Assembly (NCBI GenBank): GCA_015660965.1
Contig: JACTVG010000003.1
Span: forward strand, 124,001-188,000
Length of the DNA: 64,000 bases
Direction: 5' to 3'
From: Methanoregulaceae archaeon
GTDB taxonomy: Archaea > Halobacteriota > Methanomicrobia > Methanomicrobiales > Methanospirillaceae
The translations under genes were made by a program, and so were the position numbers. The first letter of the stretch is position 1. The number at the start of each line of letters is the position of its first letter. The notes beneath the pieces are model-generated. The model was not told the origin of the DNA. It searched no databases and saw only the letters and a program-made list of their open reading frames with translations. This document shows positions 1 through 8,362 of this stretch, in pieces.

Positions 1-351
1 AATGAATTCAATATCAATCTTATAAAAATGTGTAAACCCACAATTCCAACATTGAACTGTAAGATGCCGATGACCGACTACTACATCATGGGAACTATGA
101 ACATTGCAGTTTCTGCAGTGTGCATCACTGACCAATTCCCATATATCGTGATCTCCAAGGTGCGTTAAAGTTCCAGGTTTGCTTAAATCTTCAAGCCTTG
201 GAACGAAGACACGGGTTACCCCGCAATTATCACATGAAACCTGAGCTTTGTAAGGCACAGCCTTTATGACATGTTTGGTGATTTGTTTGCAGTGGTGACA
301 TTGAGCGCGATGTGTCTTAAATATAAAATGATCATTCATGTGATCGCTCAT
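1..351 (-). CDS. Zinc-ribbon protein, 3' end outside the window
   Basis: The minus-strand frame is open for 117 codons from an ATG at 351 to the window edge, so the C-terminus is missing. It contains four CxxC pairs (CHHC, CDNC, CRNC and CWNC), which suggests two zinc-binding ribbons. No catalytic motif is visible and I do not recognise the family. Two in-frame ATGs (351 and four codons later) could serve as the start; I chose the first, which follows a short AGGT-like stretch. It lies divergently beside a kinase remnant. Possible roles are nucleic-acid or protein binding; none is demonstrated. Confidence 0.6.
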   Translation of the reverse strand, partial: MSDHMNDHFIFKTHRAQCHHCKQITKHVIKAVPYKAQVSCDNCGVTRVFVPRLEDLSKPGTLTHLGDHDIWELVSDAHCRNCNVHSSHDVVVGHRHLTVQCWNCGFTHFYKIDIEFI

Positions 352-377
352 ATCATGGTACCTGAACGTGAGGGCTT

Positions 378-605
378 ATGAATTTGACGTATCTTATACA
401 ATTTAATGGAGAGGGAATCTCTTTTGAAGATAAGAAGAATCTGTTCAAAAGAGGATTTGGAAAAAATACTGGATATGGTCTCTTTTTAATACGCGAAATC
501 CTTTCTATCACCGGAATTAGTATCAAGGAAACTAGTAATCCGGGTAATAGTGCACGGTTTGAAATTCTTGTACCAAAAGGATCATACAAATTTACGAATG
601 TCTAA
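378..605 (+). pseudogene. Remnant of a histidine kinase ATPase domain
   Basis: The 75-residue reading frame matches only the end of a HATPase_c domain: a G1-like NGEGIS box, then an F-box-like stretch, then the G2 box GKNTGYGLFL and a final beta-strand segment ending EILVPKGSY. The aspartate that normally precedes NGEGI is replaced by FN. The phosphoacceptor His region, N-box and all sensor domains are absent, and an in-frame TGA lies three codons upstream. A functional kinase is therefore very unlikely. I read it as a decayed C-terminal fragment of a PAS-type methanogen kinase. Confidence 0.7.
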
Positions 606-687
606 ATGAGATAAACATTCAAAAACCGTATCCGATTTAAGAATCATTTTGAAAAAAATATGAAAAAAATATGGATGAGTAGTTAGT

Positions 688-2346
688 TTAGTAGTCGCCC
701 ATACCGCCAGGTGGCATTCCACCCATTCCACCCATACCGCCAGGTGGCATTCCACCCTCAGGTCCTCCGGGAGCCTTGGATGATGCAATTACATCATCAA
801 TACGCAGTATCATAACCGCAGCTTCTGTAGCAGATGAAATTGCCTGCGTCTTAACACGAAGAGGCTCAACTACCCCTGCTTTCAGCATGTCAGCCGCCTT
901 ACCTTCAAATACATCCAGACCGAACGTCTTCTTGCCCTTCTTATGGGCTTCCTTGATCGCGACGAGCATGTCAATCGGGTCAAGTCCTGCATTCTCTGCA
1001 AGGGTTCTCGGAATTATCTCGAGTGCGTCTGCGAATGCATTGATAGCGAGCTGTGCCCTGCCCCCGACGCTTGCCGCGAACTCGTGGAGACGGAGCGAGA
1101 GCTCGGTCTCAGGTGCACCGCCACCGGCTACGACTTTATGGTCCTCAAAGACGACCCCGACAACACGGAGTGCATCATGGATCGCTCTCTCAAGTTCATC
1201 GACAACGTGCTCAGTTCCTCCACGGACGATAATAGATACTGCCTTGGGGTTCTTACACTGTTCGACAAAGGTCATCTCTTCGCCAGAGACCTTACGCTCT
1301 TCGACAAGTCCTGCATTGCCCAACTCTTCCTTATTAATTGCATCGATAGATGAAACAAGGCTGCCACCAGTTGCTCGTGCCAGCTTCTCCATGTCGCTCT
1401 TCTTAACACGACGTACAGCAAAGATACCAGCCTTTGCGAGGTAGTGCTGAGCGATATCATCGATACCTTTCTGACAGAAGAGAACATTTGCGCCGCTTTT
1501 GATAACCTTGTCGACAATGTTCTTAACCATGCGTTCCTCTTCATCGAGAAATGCTTGGAGTTGATCAGGGCTGGTAATGTTGATCTCTGCGTCAACTTCT
1601 GTTTTTTTGAACTCAACTGCTGCATTAAGCAGGAGGATCTTTGCGTTTATAACCTTCTTTGGCATTGATGGGTGAACGCGTTCTTTGTCCACGAGGACGC
1701 CTTCAATTATCTCAGAATCATCGACGCTGCCACCAGCTTTCTTCTCTACTTTAATATTATCGATATCAACGGTGCCGTCCTTATCGGCTACCATGGTAAC
1801 TGCTTTAACAACAAGTTCACAGAGAGCATCTTTTGATGCTTCGGCACCCTTACCGGTCATCGCGGTTTCCGCGATCTTTTTTAGCATCGGTTTGTCGGTT
1901 GCCTTAACATCAATAGCAATGTCCTTTAAGAACTCCTGAGCCTTCTCGGCAGCCTGTCGGTAACCCGCGGCAATGATTGTCGGGTGAACATCCTGTTCGA
2001 GAAGATCTTCTGCTTTTTTTAACAATTCACCACCGATAACAACAGCGGTCGTTGTACCATCACCGACTTCATCATCTTGAGTCTTTGCGACTTCGACCAT
2101 CATCTTTGCTGCTGGGTGCTCGATATCCATCTCTTTTAAAATCGTGACGCCATCGTTTGTGATAACGACGTCGCCGATGGTATCGACGAGCATTTTGTCC
2201 ATACCCTTTGGACCAAGGGTTGTGCGCACAGCACTTGCCACCGCCTTAGCAGCGGTAATGTTCATGCCTTGTGCATCACGTCCACGTGTACGTGAACTAC
2301 CCTCTTTTAAAATAAGAATAGGTTGACCTCCAAGTTGTTGTGACAT
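688..2346 (-). CDS. ths: Thermosome subunit (group II chaperonin)
   Basis: This 552-residue protein has the usual length of an archaeal thermosome subunit. It folds proteins by ATP-driven cycling of a two-ring complex in the cytosol. Visible signatures are the ATP-binding stretch [13 protein letters not shown] near residues 43-55, GDGTTT near residue 95, and GGGAPE in the C-terminal equatorial domain. The C-terminus is a Gly/Met-rich tail with repeated GGM units, which also gives a short direct DNA repeat near 700-750. It stands alone on the minus strand. Upstream lie a TATA box and a perfect inverted repeat, which suggests regulated and probably heat-responsive expression. Confidence 0.97.
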   Translation of the reverse strand: MSQQLGGQPILILKEGSSRTRGRDAQGMNITAAKAVASAVRTTLGPKGMDKMLVDTIGDVVITNDGVTILKEMDIEHPAAKMMVEVAKTQDDEVGDGTTTAVVIGGELLKKAEDLLEQDVHPTIIAAGYRQAAEKAQEFLKDIAIDVKATDKPMLKKIAETAMTGKGAEASKDALCELVVKAVTMVADKDGTVDIDNIKVEKKAGGSVDDSEIIEGVLVDKERVHPSMPKKVINAKILLLNAAVEFKKTEVDAEINITSPDQLQAFLDEEERMVKNIVDKVIKSGANVLFCQKGIDDIAQHYLAKAGIFAVRRVKKSDMEKLARATGGSLVSSIDAINKEELGNAGLVEERKVSGEEMTFVEQCKNPKAVSIIVRGGTEHVVDELERAIHDALRVVGVVFEDHKVVAGGGAPETELSLRLHEFAASVGGRAQLAINAFADALEIIPRTLAENAGLDPIDMLVAIKEAHKKGKKTFGLDVFEGKAADMLKAGVVEPLRVKTQAISSATEAAVMILRIDDVIASSKAPGGPEGGMPPGGMGGMGGMPPGGMGDY

Positions 2347-2352
2347 AGTATC

Positions 2353-2393
2353 ACCACTTTTAGCACTAAAAGTGGTTTGTGGTTCTATATAAA
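2353..2393 (-). promoter_or_regulatory. Thermosome promoter with palindromic operator candidate
   Basis: On the minus strand a TATA-like TTTATATA lies at 2386-2393. A perfect inverted repeat with 11-nt arms (2353-2363 and 2366-2376, 2-nt loop) covers the expected transcription start and leader, just before the ATG at 2346. A protein bound there would block initiation. An RNA hairpin in the leader is an alternative reading. Confidence 0.6.
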
Positions 2394-2419
2394 CATTATG
2401 AGTCGCGGTACTGATAAGT

Positions 2420-2470
2420 CTACGGTTGATTGATAAATTTAGATGCCTGTGATAAGTCGCGGTTGATAAC
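2420..2470 (+). repeat. Left imperfect inverted repeat of a small islet
   Basis: This 51-nt segment matches the reverse complement of 3956-4006 at 35 of 51 positions without gaps. Exact blocks are ACGGTTGAT and TGATAAGTCGCGGTTG at identical spacing. The pair brackets a 1.5-kb AT-rich gene group. Confidence 0.6.
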
Positions 2471-2546
2471 GTGCATTAATGCTTCGTAATATAATACTTC
2501 AATAAAATTATAATCCCATTGGGAATATTCTTAAAATAGAGATCCT

Positions 2547-2894
2547 ATGCCTATTCCAGATTTTCAAACATTGATGTTACCTTTTCTAAGAGTAATTGAA
2601 GATGGTCAAGAGTATTCCCTTAAAGATTTGATAAATCAACTTGCGGATGAATTTAATTTGACTGATTTTGAGAGGAATCTTAGATCGGAGAATAGTACAA
2701 ATTACGTTTTTCGAAATAAAGTTGGTTGGGCAAAAGACACATTCCAACTACCAATGAGGAACTCAAATGATTCGTCTCGCAATCCAAAGTATCTTCTCAA
2801 AATTGATTCTGGTCCTAAAAAATATATACTCCTCATCAAAAACTTTAATGAAGATCCCGAAGAATTTAAAGAAGAATTTCCTGAATTTACCTAA
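2547..2894 (+). CDS. Stand-alone Mrr N-terminal domain-like protein
   Basis: The first 70 or so residues, opening MPIPDFQTLMLPFL and ending near NKVGWAKDTF, resemble the winged-helix N-terminal domain of Mrr-type restriction endonucleases. The catalytic Mrr domain, with its D/E-x-K nuclease core, is absent: the protein stops at 115 residues after a lysine- and acid-rich tail. It is either a truncated restriction gene or a stand-alone DNA-binding module. It lies inside the inverted-repeat islet and is AT-rich, which suggests acquisition by transfer. Function is unknown. Confidence 0.6.
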   Translation: MPIPDFQTLMLPFLRVIEDGQEYSLKDLINQLADEFNLTDFERNLRSENSTNYVFRNKVGWAKDTFQLPMRNSNDSSRNPKYLLKIDSGPKKYILLIKNFNEDPEEFKEEFPEFT

Positions 2895-3161
2895 ATATTT
2901 ATTAAATCTTTTTTAATTTTATAAAACTATAATCTTTAATCACTAACTCCAAATCTACGCTCTACCAATTACAATTTATCGCACACATTTTGAGTCATAA
3001 AATAAATTATTAACAATACCATCTTTTCCATCTGCATCATACCCCATAAATAATAATCACCGCGCGTCAGTCTCGTTTATTCATCCTGATTCACAAAATA
3101 AGTGAATATATCGTTTTTCGGCGAAAAATTTTTAAAGGGAGTTACTAACCCGGTTCTGAGT
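2895..3161 (+). promoter_or_regulatory. Non-coding AT-rich stretch with a promoter for the downstream zinc-ribbon gene
   Basis: No credible gene is visible here. A TATA-like TTTTTAAA lies at 3129-3136, and an inverted repeat (ATTCAC/GTGAAT, 3089-3107) sits just upstream of it as a possible operator. Transcription would begin near 3160, at an ATG that opens a 12-codon leader frame. Confidence 0.4.
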
Positions 3162-3200
3162 ATGTTTGAAAGACAACTCAGTAAAAAAGGTAGATGAAAA

Positions 3201-3437
3201 ATGAGAAAGAAAACGTCTCAGAAGGGAGAAACCTGTGAAGAGTGTAAGGTGAAAGTGAAAGTAATTGATCAATCCAGACGTTTGCTTGAACGCGATGAAA
3301 TGGGTGATATGGGCGAGACCGAGGCATCAGAATATGAGGCGGCTGGAATTGGCGGTGATTCTGAGCATTTTGAAATTAATCAAGTTACATATGAATGCCC
3401 CAAATGTCACGATACAAAAACTGTTGAATTTTTGTAA
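3201..3437 (+). CDS. Small two-CxxC zinc-ribbon protein
   Basis: This 78-residue protein begins with a basic stretch, has a CEEC pair near residue 13, an acidic middle section and a CPKC pair near residue 68. Together these could form one zinc ribbon split by a 50-residue loop. No enzymatic motif is visible and I do not recognise the family. It is preceded three bases earlier by the stop of a short possible leader peptide (3162-3197). It lies within the inverted-repeat islet. Confidence 0.55.
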   Translation: MRKKTSQKGETCEECKVKVKVIDQSRRLLERDEMGDMGETEASEYEAAGIGGDSEHFEINQVTYECPKCHDTKTVEFL

Positions 3438-3515
3438 ATTATCTAATATTTTTTAGATGAAAAGTAATATCCCTTCCCCAAGCCATTCCAAAGCAATAGA
3501 ATTTTTCTGATAACA

Positions 3516-3914
3516 TTAATGGCAGAATGGTATCTCAATATTTAATACGAGTTTAACGATGACAAAAATGGCGGCATAAACAATTATTGCTACGATAAAC
3601 CCCGATCCAAATGCGGTAATAAAATCTATCTTCCGCTTATGTTTTTCATCATCGTAATTTTGCATCCCTTTCCGGAGTGCCAAACTCAAATCAGTTCCTA
3701 CAATATCAAATGTTTTACGAGCCTCGTTAAGCACATCATCGCTGATATTACCTATATAATGATGAAGGAAGCCTCGTTTTTCATTTGAAAACTCGTTTAG
3801 GCTAGCTCGTATTTCTTTTTGGGATACTCTGGTCTCTCTCAGAAACTGATTGGTTTTTTCCCACTTTATTTTAAATTCATTTAATTCAAATTTTGCAGCT
3901 TCATCTGATTCCAT
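3516..3914 (-). CDS. Small membrane-anchored coiled-coil protein, unrecognised
   Basis: From the ATG at 3914 the protein is about 132 residues. A charged, probably helical N-terminal part is followed by one or two hydrophobic segments near the C-terminus (around AFGSGFIVAIIVYAAIFVIV). An upstream ATG at 3944 would add a hydrophobic decapeptide and is less likely. The layout suggests a cytoplasmic helical domain tethered to the membrane. No family is recognised. It is the last gene of the inverted-repeat islet. Confidence 0.5.
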   Translation of the reverse strand: MESDEAAKFELNEFKIKWEKTNQFLRETRVSQKEIRASLNEFSNEKRGFLHHYIGNISDDVLNEARKTFDIVGTDLSLALRKGMQNYDDEKHKRKIDFITAFGSGFIVAIIVYAAIFVIVKLVLNIEIPFCH

Positions 3915-3955
3915 AGATAAGAATAGAATAGATATAATTAACAATTTGTCAGCGT

Positions 3956-4006
3956 GTTACCAACCGCGACTTATCACCAACCGTTTTGATCAACGATCAA
4001 CCGTCA
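3956..4006 (-). repeat. Right imperfect inverted repeat of a small islet
   Basis: This is the partner of 2420-2470 in opposite orientation. It contains the exact 16-nt match at 3961-3976 and ends directly before the stop codon of the neighbouring regulator gene at 4008. Confidence 0.6.
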
Positions 4007-4007
4007 A

Positions 4008-4949
4008 TTAATAAGAACCTGAGTCGCCAATAAGATCGATCAGCTCAAAACCGTCGCTGATCCGATGCAATCGGTCCTCTCCAATCACAAGTGTTTTCCC
4101 GATCTTTTTTTGTTTATGATAATCGGTAATAACACACATGGCATGCTTCTTTGCGATTTGTGAGAGATTACCGATGAGAGCGGCACGCTTGACTACTTTT
4201 TGTGCTGTCCCATATCCGGTAAAAATAGTGTGCTCATTAAAGGTAACCAACGCTTGAAATGGAGCGCCTCTTAGTGTGTGAAGTTTCATGCCAATTTCTT
4301 CAAGGAAATGAATTGGAAGAGACAAGTGCGTCTGTTCATTTAGTTCTGCTTGCTCCAACATGTCTTTTGGCGGTTCATGCTTCATGATGTCAATAGACTC
4401 AATCACACCAGTGTTAAAAACCTCCTCAATCTTGATTGCAACATCAAGCGTGGTACCCATCCCGCTCTCGTACTTGCTAATCGTACGTCGAGAGACGCCC
4501 AGTAAGTGTCCGAGATCCCCAAGAGACATTCCCCGAGTTTCGCGCATCTCGCGAAGAACTTCGCCGTTGATATTTACAAATAAACCTCCTGGAGATGCAT
4601 ATATAAGCGGCGGAATTTTTTCAACAAAATAATCGTAAAGTGTCGCCACATTAAAGGCGTAAATACCATATCGAAGGTATACCGCTCCACGCTCAAGATC
4701 AGTATCACGTGCGCGTTCACCAATAATGAGCGGAACGCCCCCAAGGTAACGTGCTATAATCTCTAAGTCGTATGCAACATCTTCGCTTACACTATCTATA
4801 TGGGAGACTACTTTAACGACAAGTAAAGTTCCGTTATTGCGGGCGATGAGATCGAAACTTCGCGGGCGGATCGAGAAACGCTCGGAAACCCCAAACCCCG
4901 CAGTAATCATCACACTTGTTACTAGCTGGAGCGATCGGTCTTGAGTCAT
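4008..4949 (-). CDS. Archaeal HTH transcriptional regulator with nuclease-like N-terminal domain
   Basis: The N-terminal part (RPRSFDLIARNNGTLLVVKVV) resembles the restriction-endonuclease-like fold of a conserved archaeal regulator family. It is followed near residues 130-185 by a Cro/CI-type helix-turn-helix (REMRETRGMSLGDLGHLLG and SRRTISKYESG) and a C-terminal domain of unknown function. I prefer the ATG at 4949 because a palindromic TATA-like element lies 30-40 nt upstream; the ATG at 4979 would put translation inside that element. It is divergent from tiaS. Its targets are unknown. Confidence 0.8.
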   Translation of the reverse strand: MTQDRSLQLVTSVMITAGFGVSERFSIRPRSFDLIARNNGTLLVVKVVSHIDSVSEDVAYDLEIIARYLGGVPLIIGERARDTDLERGAVYLRYGIYAFNVATLYDYFVEKIPPLIYASPGGLFVNINGEVLREMRETRGMSLGDLGHLLGVSRRTISKYESGMGTTLDVAIKIEEVFNTGVIESIDIMKHEPPKDMLEQAELNEQTHLSLPIHFLEEIGMKLHTLRGAPFQALVTFNEHTIFTGYGTAQKVVKRAALIGNLSQIAKKHAMCVITDYHKQKKIGKTLVIGEDRLHRISDGFELIDLIGDSGSY

Positions 4950-4978
4950 TTCCGTTAAGAATGGATATACCACCTGCA

Positions 4979-4990
4979 TATATTAATATA
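4979..4990 (-). promoter_or_regulatory. Palindromic TATA-like element between regulator and tiaS
   Basis: TATATTAATATA is a perfect palindrome. On the minus strand it is well placed to drive the regulator from the ATG at 4949. It is too close to the tiaS start for plus-strand use. Confidence 0.4.
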
Positions 4991-4993
4991 GAC

Positions 4994-6217
4994 ATGCTGA
5001 TCGGGGTCGATGACACGGACTCTCCTAAAGGTATGTGTACTACGTACCTCGGGGCAGTCCTTGCTCGACGTTTACTCCGTGAACATATGAGGGTGCATGA
5101 AGCACGCCTTGTTAGACTCAACCCCAACGTCACGTTCAAAACGCGAGGAAATGCGGCCATTGCACTTGATGTGAAAGGTGACACCGATCTTGCGTTTAAA
5201 ATTGCATGCTCAACAGTGGAAGAGCTAGCGGATTTTTCATGTGAAAATACTAATCCTGGATTAGTTGTTGTTGAAGAATCCCTCAACTCCGAATTTTATT
5301 GGCGTGCTGTCCGCGATTTCTGTGAGATTGATGATGCGATTAATATTCTCGATTTGGCTAATGCACGCTATCGCGGATATAAAAACCGCCGGGGATTAAT
5401 CGGTGCAACAGCTGCCGTAGCAAGCGAGTTCCCTGATGTCACCTTTGAGATCCTTACATATAGGAAACCTGAACGATGGGGTACACCACGAAGTGTCGAC
5501 CGGGAAAGCCTATTCACAGCACAATTAACAACATTCCCGCAAACATGGGATACTGTTGATCAAGATAACGATGTGGTTGTTTGTGTACCGCACACACCCG
5601 ATCCGGTGTTATTTGGTATTAGAGGTGAAAGCCCTTCGTGGGTAATGGTCGCTCGGTCGATGATTAAATCAGAGAATTCGGAGATCGAACAAATCTGGAT
5701 TTCAAATCAAGGTACTGACGTTCACCTTCAAAAAGGAGAGATTGGAGAACTTAAAGAGGGGCTCTCGTACTTTGTGAAAGGCGTGGTAACTAATTCACCG
5801 AAAACCGGTATTGGCGGCCACGTTTCATTTACTATAAAAGATGGCGGTCATTCGGTTCGATGTATGGCATACGAACCAACGAAAGGATTTCGAACTATTG
5901 TTCGACATCTGGTTCCGGGTGATATCATAATTGCTGTTGGAAGTTACAAGAAAGGGAGTATCAATTTAGAGAAGATGGTTGTGGTTGAATTAGTAAACGT
6001 AATCAGCACTCGTCCTCCTTTATGTTCAACATGTAACAAGAGAATGACAAGTGATGGGAGAGACAAGGGGTATAAATGTAAAAAGTGCGGAAAACATGCT
6101 AATACTCCAGAGATCCAAAAGATGCCAAGGAAACTTGAGGTGGGATGGTACGAGGTGCCCCCAACTGCAAGAAGACATTTGGCAAAACCGCTATGCAGGT
6201 TCGTACCTTATTTATGA
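4994..6217 (+). CDS. tiaS: tRNA(Ile2) 2-agmatinylcytidine synthetase TiaS
   Basis: TiaS uses ATP and agmatine to modify C34 of the AUA-decoding tRNA-Ile to agmatidine. The protein starts at the ATG giving MLIGVDDTDS, the conserved N-terminal motif; the longer open frame upstream lacks family similarity. It continues with MCTTYLGA, an OB-fold region near residues 260-340 and a C-terminal zinc ribbon (CSTC and CKKC). Length (407 residues) fits the family. The nearby downstream genes dys and pyrF may be co-transcribed. Confidence 0.95.
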   Translation: MLIGVDDTDSPKGMCTTYLGAVLARRLLREHMRVHEARLVRLNPNVTFKTRGNAAIALDVKGDTDLAFKIACSTVEELADFSCENTNPGLVVVEESLNSEFYWRAVRDFCEIDDAINILDLANARYRGYKNRRGLIGATAAVASEFPDVTFEILTYRKPERWGTPRSVDRESLFTAQLTTFPQTWDTVDQDNDVVVCVPHTPDPVLFGIRGESPSWVMVARSMIKSENSEIEQIWISNQGTDVHLQKGEIGELKEGLSYFVKGVVTNSPKTGIGGHVSFTIKDGGHSVRCMAYEPTKGFRTIVRHLVPGDIIIAVGSYKKGSINLEKMVVVELVNVISTRPPLCSTCNKRMTSDGRDKGYKCKKCGKHANTPEIQKMPRKLEVGWYEVPPTARRHLAKPLCRFVPYL

Positions 6218-6304
6218 AATCGGGGTGTTATCAAGAATCCTGCGGTGTGAATAGTTGTTATCACTTTACAACACTAATATTCTTGCAGATACTTGGGAGT
6301 TTGG

Positions 6305-7243
6305 ATGGCAAAAAAATACGATGAGCCGGTTACCCAAATACATATCAAACCTAAAATGACGGTTGGTGAACTTGTCAATGCTATGGGAAAAGCTGGCGCA
6401 TATAACGGTGGAGCTCTTTTTAAGGCTGTGGAAATTTATGAGAGGATGCTTCGGGACCCTAAAGCAACAAAATTCTTTGGTTTAGCTGGCGCAATGGTTC
6501 CTGCAGGGATGGGGGGGATCGTTGCTGACTTGATCTCAAAAGGACATATTGACGTCCTTGTCTCAACAGGAGCTAACCTTACCCACGACATTGTAGAAGC
6601 AATAGGGTGTCGTCACTTTCATGGAACAGCATTCTGCAATGACGTCGAGCTTAGGCATGATGAGATTAATCGGATCTATGATATCTACCTCCCCAATGAA
6701 GCATTCGAAAAATTTGAGGGGTTTATTCAGCAGATATTTTCCGAGCTGGAACCGGAAAGTACTATATCTATTTGTGATCTTCTTTGCCATATTGGACATC
6801 GAACAAAAAAAGGAATACTACATAATGCGATGAAAAAAAGCATCCCGGTCTTCTGCCCTGCTATTCAAGACTCCATGATTGGGCTTCAATATTGGCTCTT
6901 CTCCCAAACCAATCATGTTGTGATAGATTCTTTTGCCGATATGCCAGCACTCATGGATAAGTGTTTTACCGCAGAAAAATCCGGTGCACTATTGGTCGGG
7001 GGGGGCGTGCCGAAGAATTTTATCCTTCAAAGTATGTTGATGACTCCTAATGGTTTCAATTATGCCATTCAGCTTACCGGAGATCGACCTGACCTAGGGG
7101 GATTATCAGGCGCTACATTGGACGAAGCCCGCTCGTGGGGTAAAATTACCGAAGAGGCAGAGGCAATAACAGTGTACGGAGATGCAACTATAACACTGCC
7201 AATTCTTGTTGCCGCCGTTATGGAGCGAATGCTGCATGACTAA
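6305..7243 (+). CDS. dys: Deoxyhypusine synthase
   Basis: It transfers the aminobutyl group of spermidine to a lysine of aIF5A, using NAD. The C-terminal motif RSWGKI contains the lysine that forms the enzyme intermediate in this family. STGANLTHD and GGGVPKN are typical nucleotide and substrate-binding segments. The ATG at 6305 has GGAG five bases upstream; the TTG at 6293 is an alternative four codons earlier. The stop overlaps the pyrF start by eight bases. Confidence 0.95.
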   Translation: MAKKYDEPVTQIHIKPKMTVGELVNAMGKAGAYNGGALFKAVEIYERMLRDPKATKFFGLAGAMVPAGMGGIVADLISKGHIDVLVSTGANLTHDIVEAIGCRHFHGTAFCNDVELRHDEINRIYDIYLPNEAFEKFEGFIQQIFSELEPESTISICDLLCHIGHRTKKGILHNAMKKSIPVFCPAIQDSMIGLQYWLFSQTNHVVIDSFADMPALMDKCFTAEKSGALLVGGGVPKNFILQSMLMTPNGFNYAIQLTGDRPDLGGLSGATLDEARSWGKITEEAEAITVYGDATITLPILVAAVMERMLHD

Positions 7244-7874
7244 ACTAATACTTGCTTTAGATGTTTTAGATAAAGATAGGGCAATTAAGATTTGTAATTC
7301 ATGTGCACCATACATTGACGCAATTAAGATTGGATATCCACTTGTTCTTTCTGCAGGATTGGGAATTGCACGGGATCTTTTAAAATTCAAATTACCCCTA
7401 ATTGCCGATTTTAAAGTTGCCGATATTCCGAACACAAACCAACTGATTGCAGAACAAGTCTTTTCGGCAGGGTTCTCTGCAATCATCTGCCACGCGTTCA
7501 CAGGTAGAGACGCTGTTCAAGTATGTGTTGATAGTGCCCATCTTCATGATGGCGAGTGTTTCGTTGTTGCTGAAATGAGTCACCCTGGTGCCACTGAATT
7601 TTTCCATGGAGGTGTTGCAGAGCGACTCGCCCAAGTCGCACTCGCTTGTCGGGCAGATGGCATTATTGTACCAGCTACTCGGCCAGAACGTGTGAAAAAA
7701 CTGCGTTCTATAATTGGAGAAAAAAAGATCTATGCACCAGGTGTCGGAACACAAGGTGGAGATCTGCGTACTATTGTTGGAATTGTCGACGGTATTATAG
7801 TTGGTAGAGCGATTTACGAAGCGGATAACCCTGCCACAGCAGTTAAAGAATATCATCGCTCCTGTAAGACGTGA
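7236..7874 (+). CDS. pyrF: Orotidine 5'-phosphate decarboxylase
   Basis: It catalyses the last step of UMP synthesis. The catalytic motif ADFKVADIPNT (family pattern DxKxxDI) lies near residues 60-70, and the phosphate-binding loop PGVGTQGGDLR near the C-terminus. The start at 7236 gives MTKLILALDV, the usual N-terminus, and overlaps the end of dys by eight bases, so the two are translationally coupled. Length (212 residues) is normal for archaeal PyrF. Confidence 0.96.
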   Translation: MTKLILALDVLDKDRAIKICNSCAPYIDAIKIGYPLVLSAGLGIARDLLKFKLPLIADFKVADIPNTNQLIAEQVFSAGFSAIICHAFTGRDAVQVCVDSAHLHDGECFVVAEMSHPGATEFFHGGVAERLAQVALACRADGIIVPATRPERVKKLRSIIGEKKIYAPGVGTQGGDLRTIVGIVDGIIVGRAIYEADNPATAVKEYHRSCKT

Positions 7875-7964
7875 TAGTATATAAACAACCTTCATTTTGT
7901 GACCCAATCGGCATGCGCGCTTCATTGCGTACCGCGAACGCGATATTAGATTCACTTCATGGTC

Positions 7965-7979
7965 TAAAAGTTTATTAAG
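7965..7979 (+). promoter_or_regulatory. Promoter for the glycyl-radical protein and cbiZ
   Basis: An A/T-rich element (AAAAGTTTATTAAGG) is centred about 27 nt before the ATG at 8000, as expected for a leaderless archaeal transcript. Confidence 0.45.
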
Positions 7980-7999
7980 GACTTCTACAATGTAGTAGT

Positions 8000-8362
8000 A
8001 TGGATTGGAGCGCAGAGCAAAAGAATTTGGCAAAAAAATATATGAAACTCGAAGATATTCCAGAAAAAGAAAGAAAATACAAGTGTCACACTTGCCATCT
8101 CATTGTTAATACAAAGCCCTGCCCAAATTGTGGTGAGACTCATCTGGAAATCATGTGCCCTCTCGATCATTGTCACTGTTCTCATGAAATATTATCCGGG
8201 ATAGAGTACTGCCCACTCTGCAAACAACCAGTGTGTCCCGATTGTGGTTGCCATGATGTCGTTCAGATTAGTAGAGTTACTGGATATTTACAGGATGTGT
8301 CTGGCTGGAATGCAGGTAAACAACAGGAACTCAAAGACCGGGTTCGCTATTCTGTTGCATGA
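8000..8362 (+). CDS. Stand-alone glycyl-radical domain of anaerobic ribonucleotide reductase
   Basis: The C-terminal 40 residues (CPDCGCHDVVQISRVTGYL and a following WNAGKQQELKDR) match the C-terminus of class III NrdD. That region includes the zinc-binding cysteines and the RVTGYL loop, whose glycine carries the radical. The large catalytic barrel is absent; the protein is only 120 residues. The N-terminal half adds further CxxC pairs (CHTC, CPNC, CPLC). It overlaps cbiZ by four bases. It could be a split NrdD partner, or a YfiD-like spare radical domain that repairs a damaged reductase. Both roles are inference. Confidence 0.8.
   Translation: MDWSAEQKNLAKKYMKLEDIPEKERKYKCHTCHLIVNTKPCPNCGETHLEIMCPLDHCHCSHEILSGIEYCPLCKQPVCPDCGCHDVVQISRVTGYLQDVSGWNAGKQQELKDRVRYSVA

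Noticed and set aside
776-1444. A 222-codon plus-strand open frame opposite the thermosome gene
   Set aside because: It is antisense to a strongly conserved gene, has low-complexity Ser/Ala content and no start signals.
2353-2376. A true bacterial CIRCE heat-shock element
   Set aside because: Only part of the half-site matches, and the loop is 2 nt rather than 9.
2547-2894. A complete Mrr restriction enzyme
   Set aside because: The catalytic domain is absent; only the N-terminal winged-helix region is seen.
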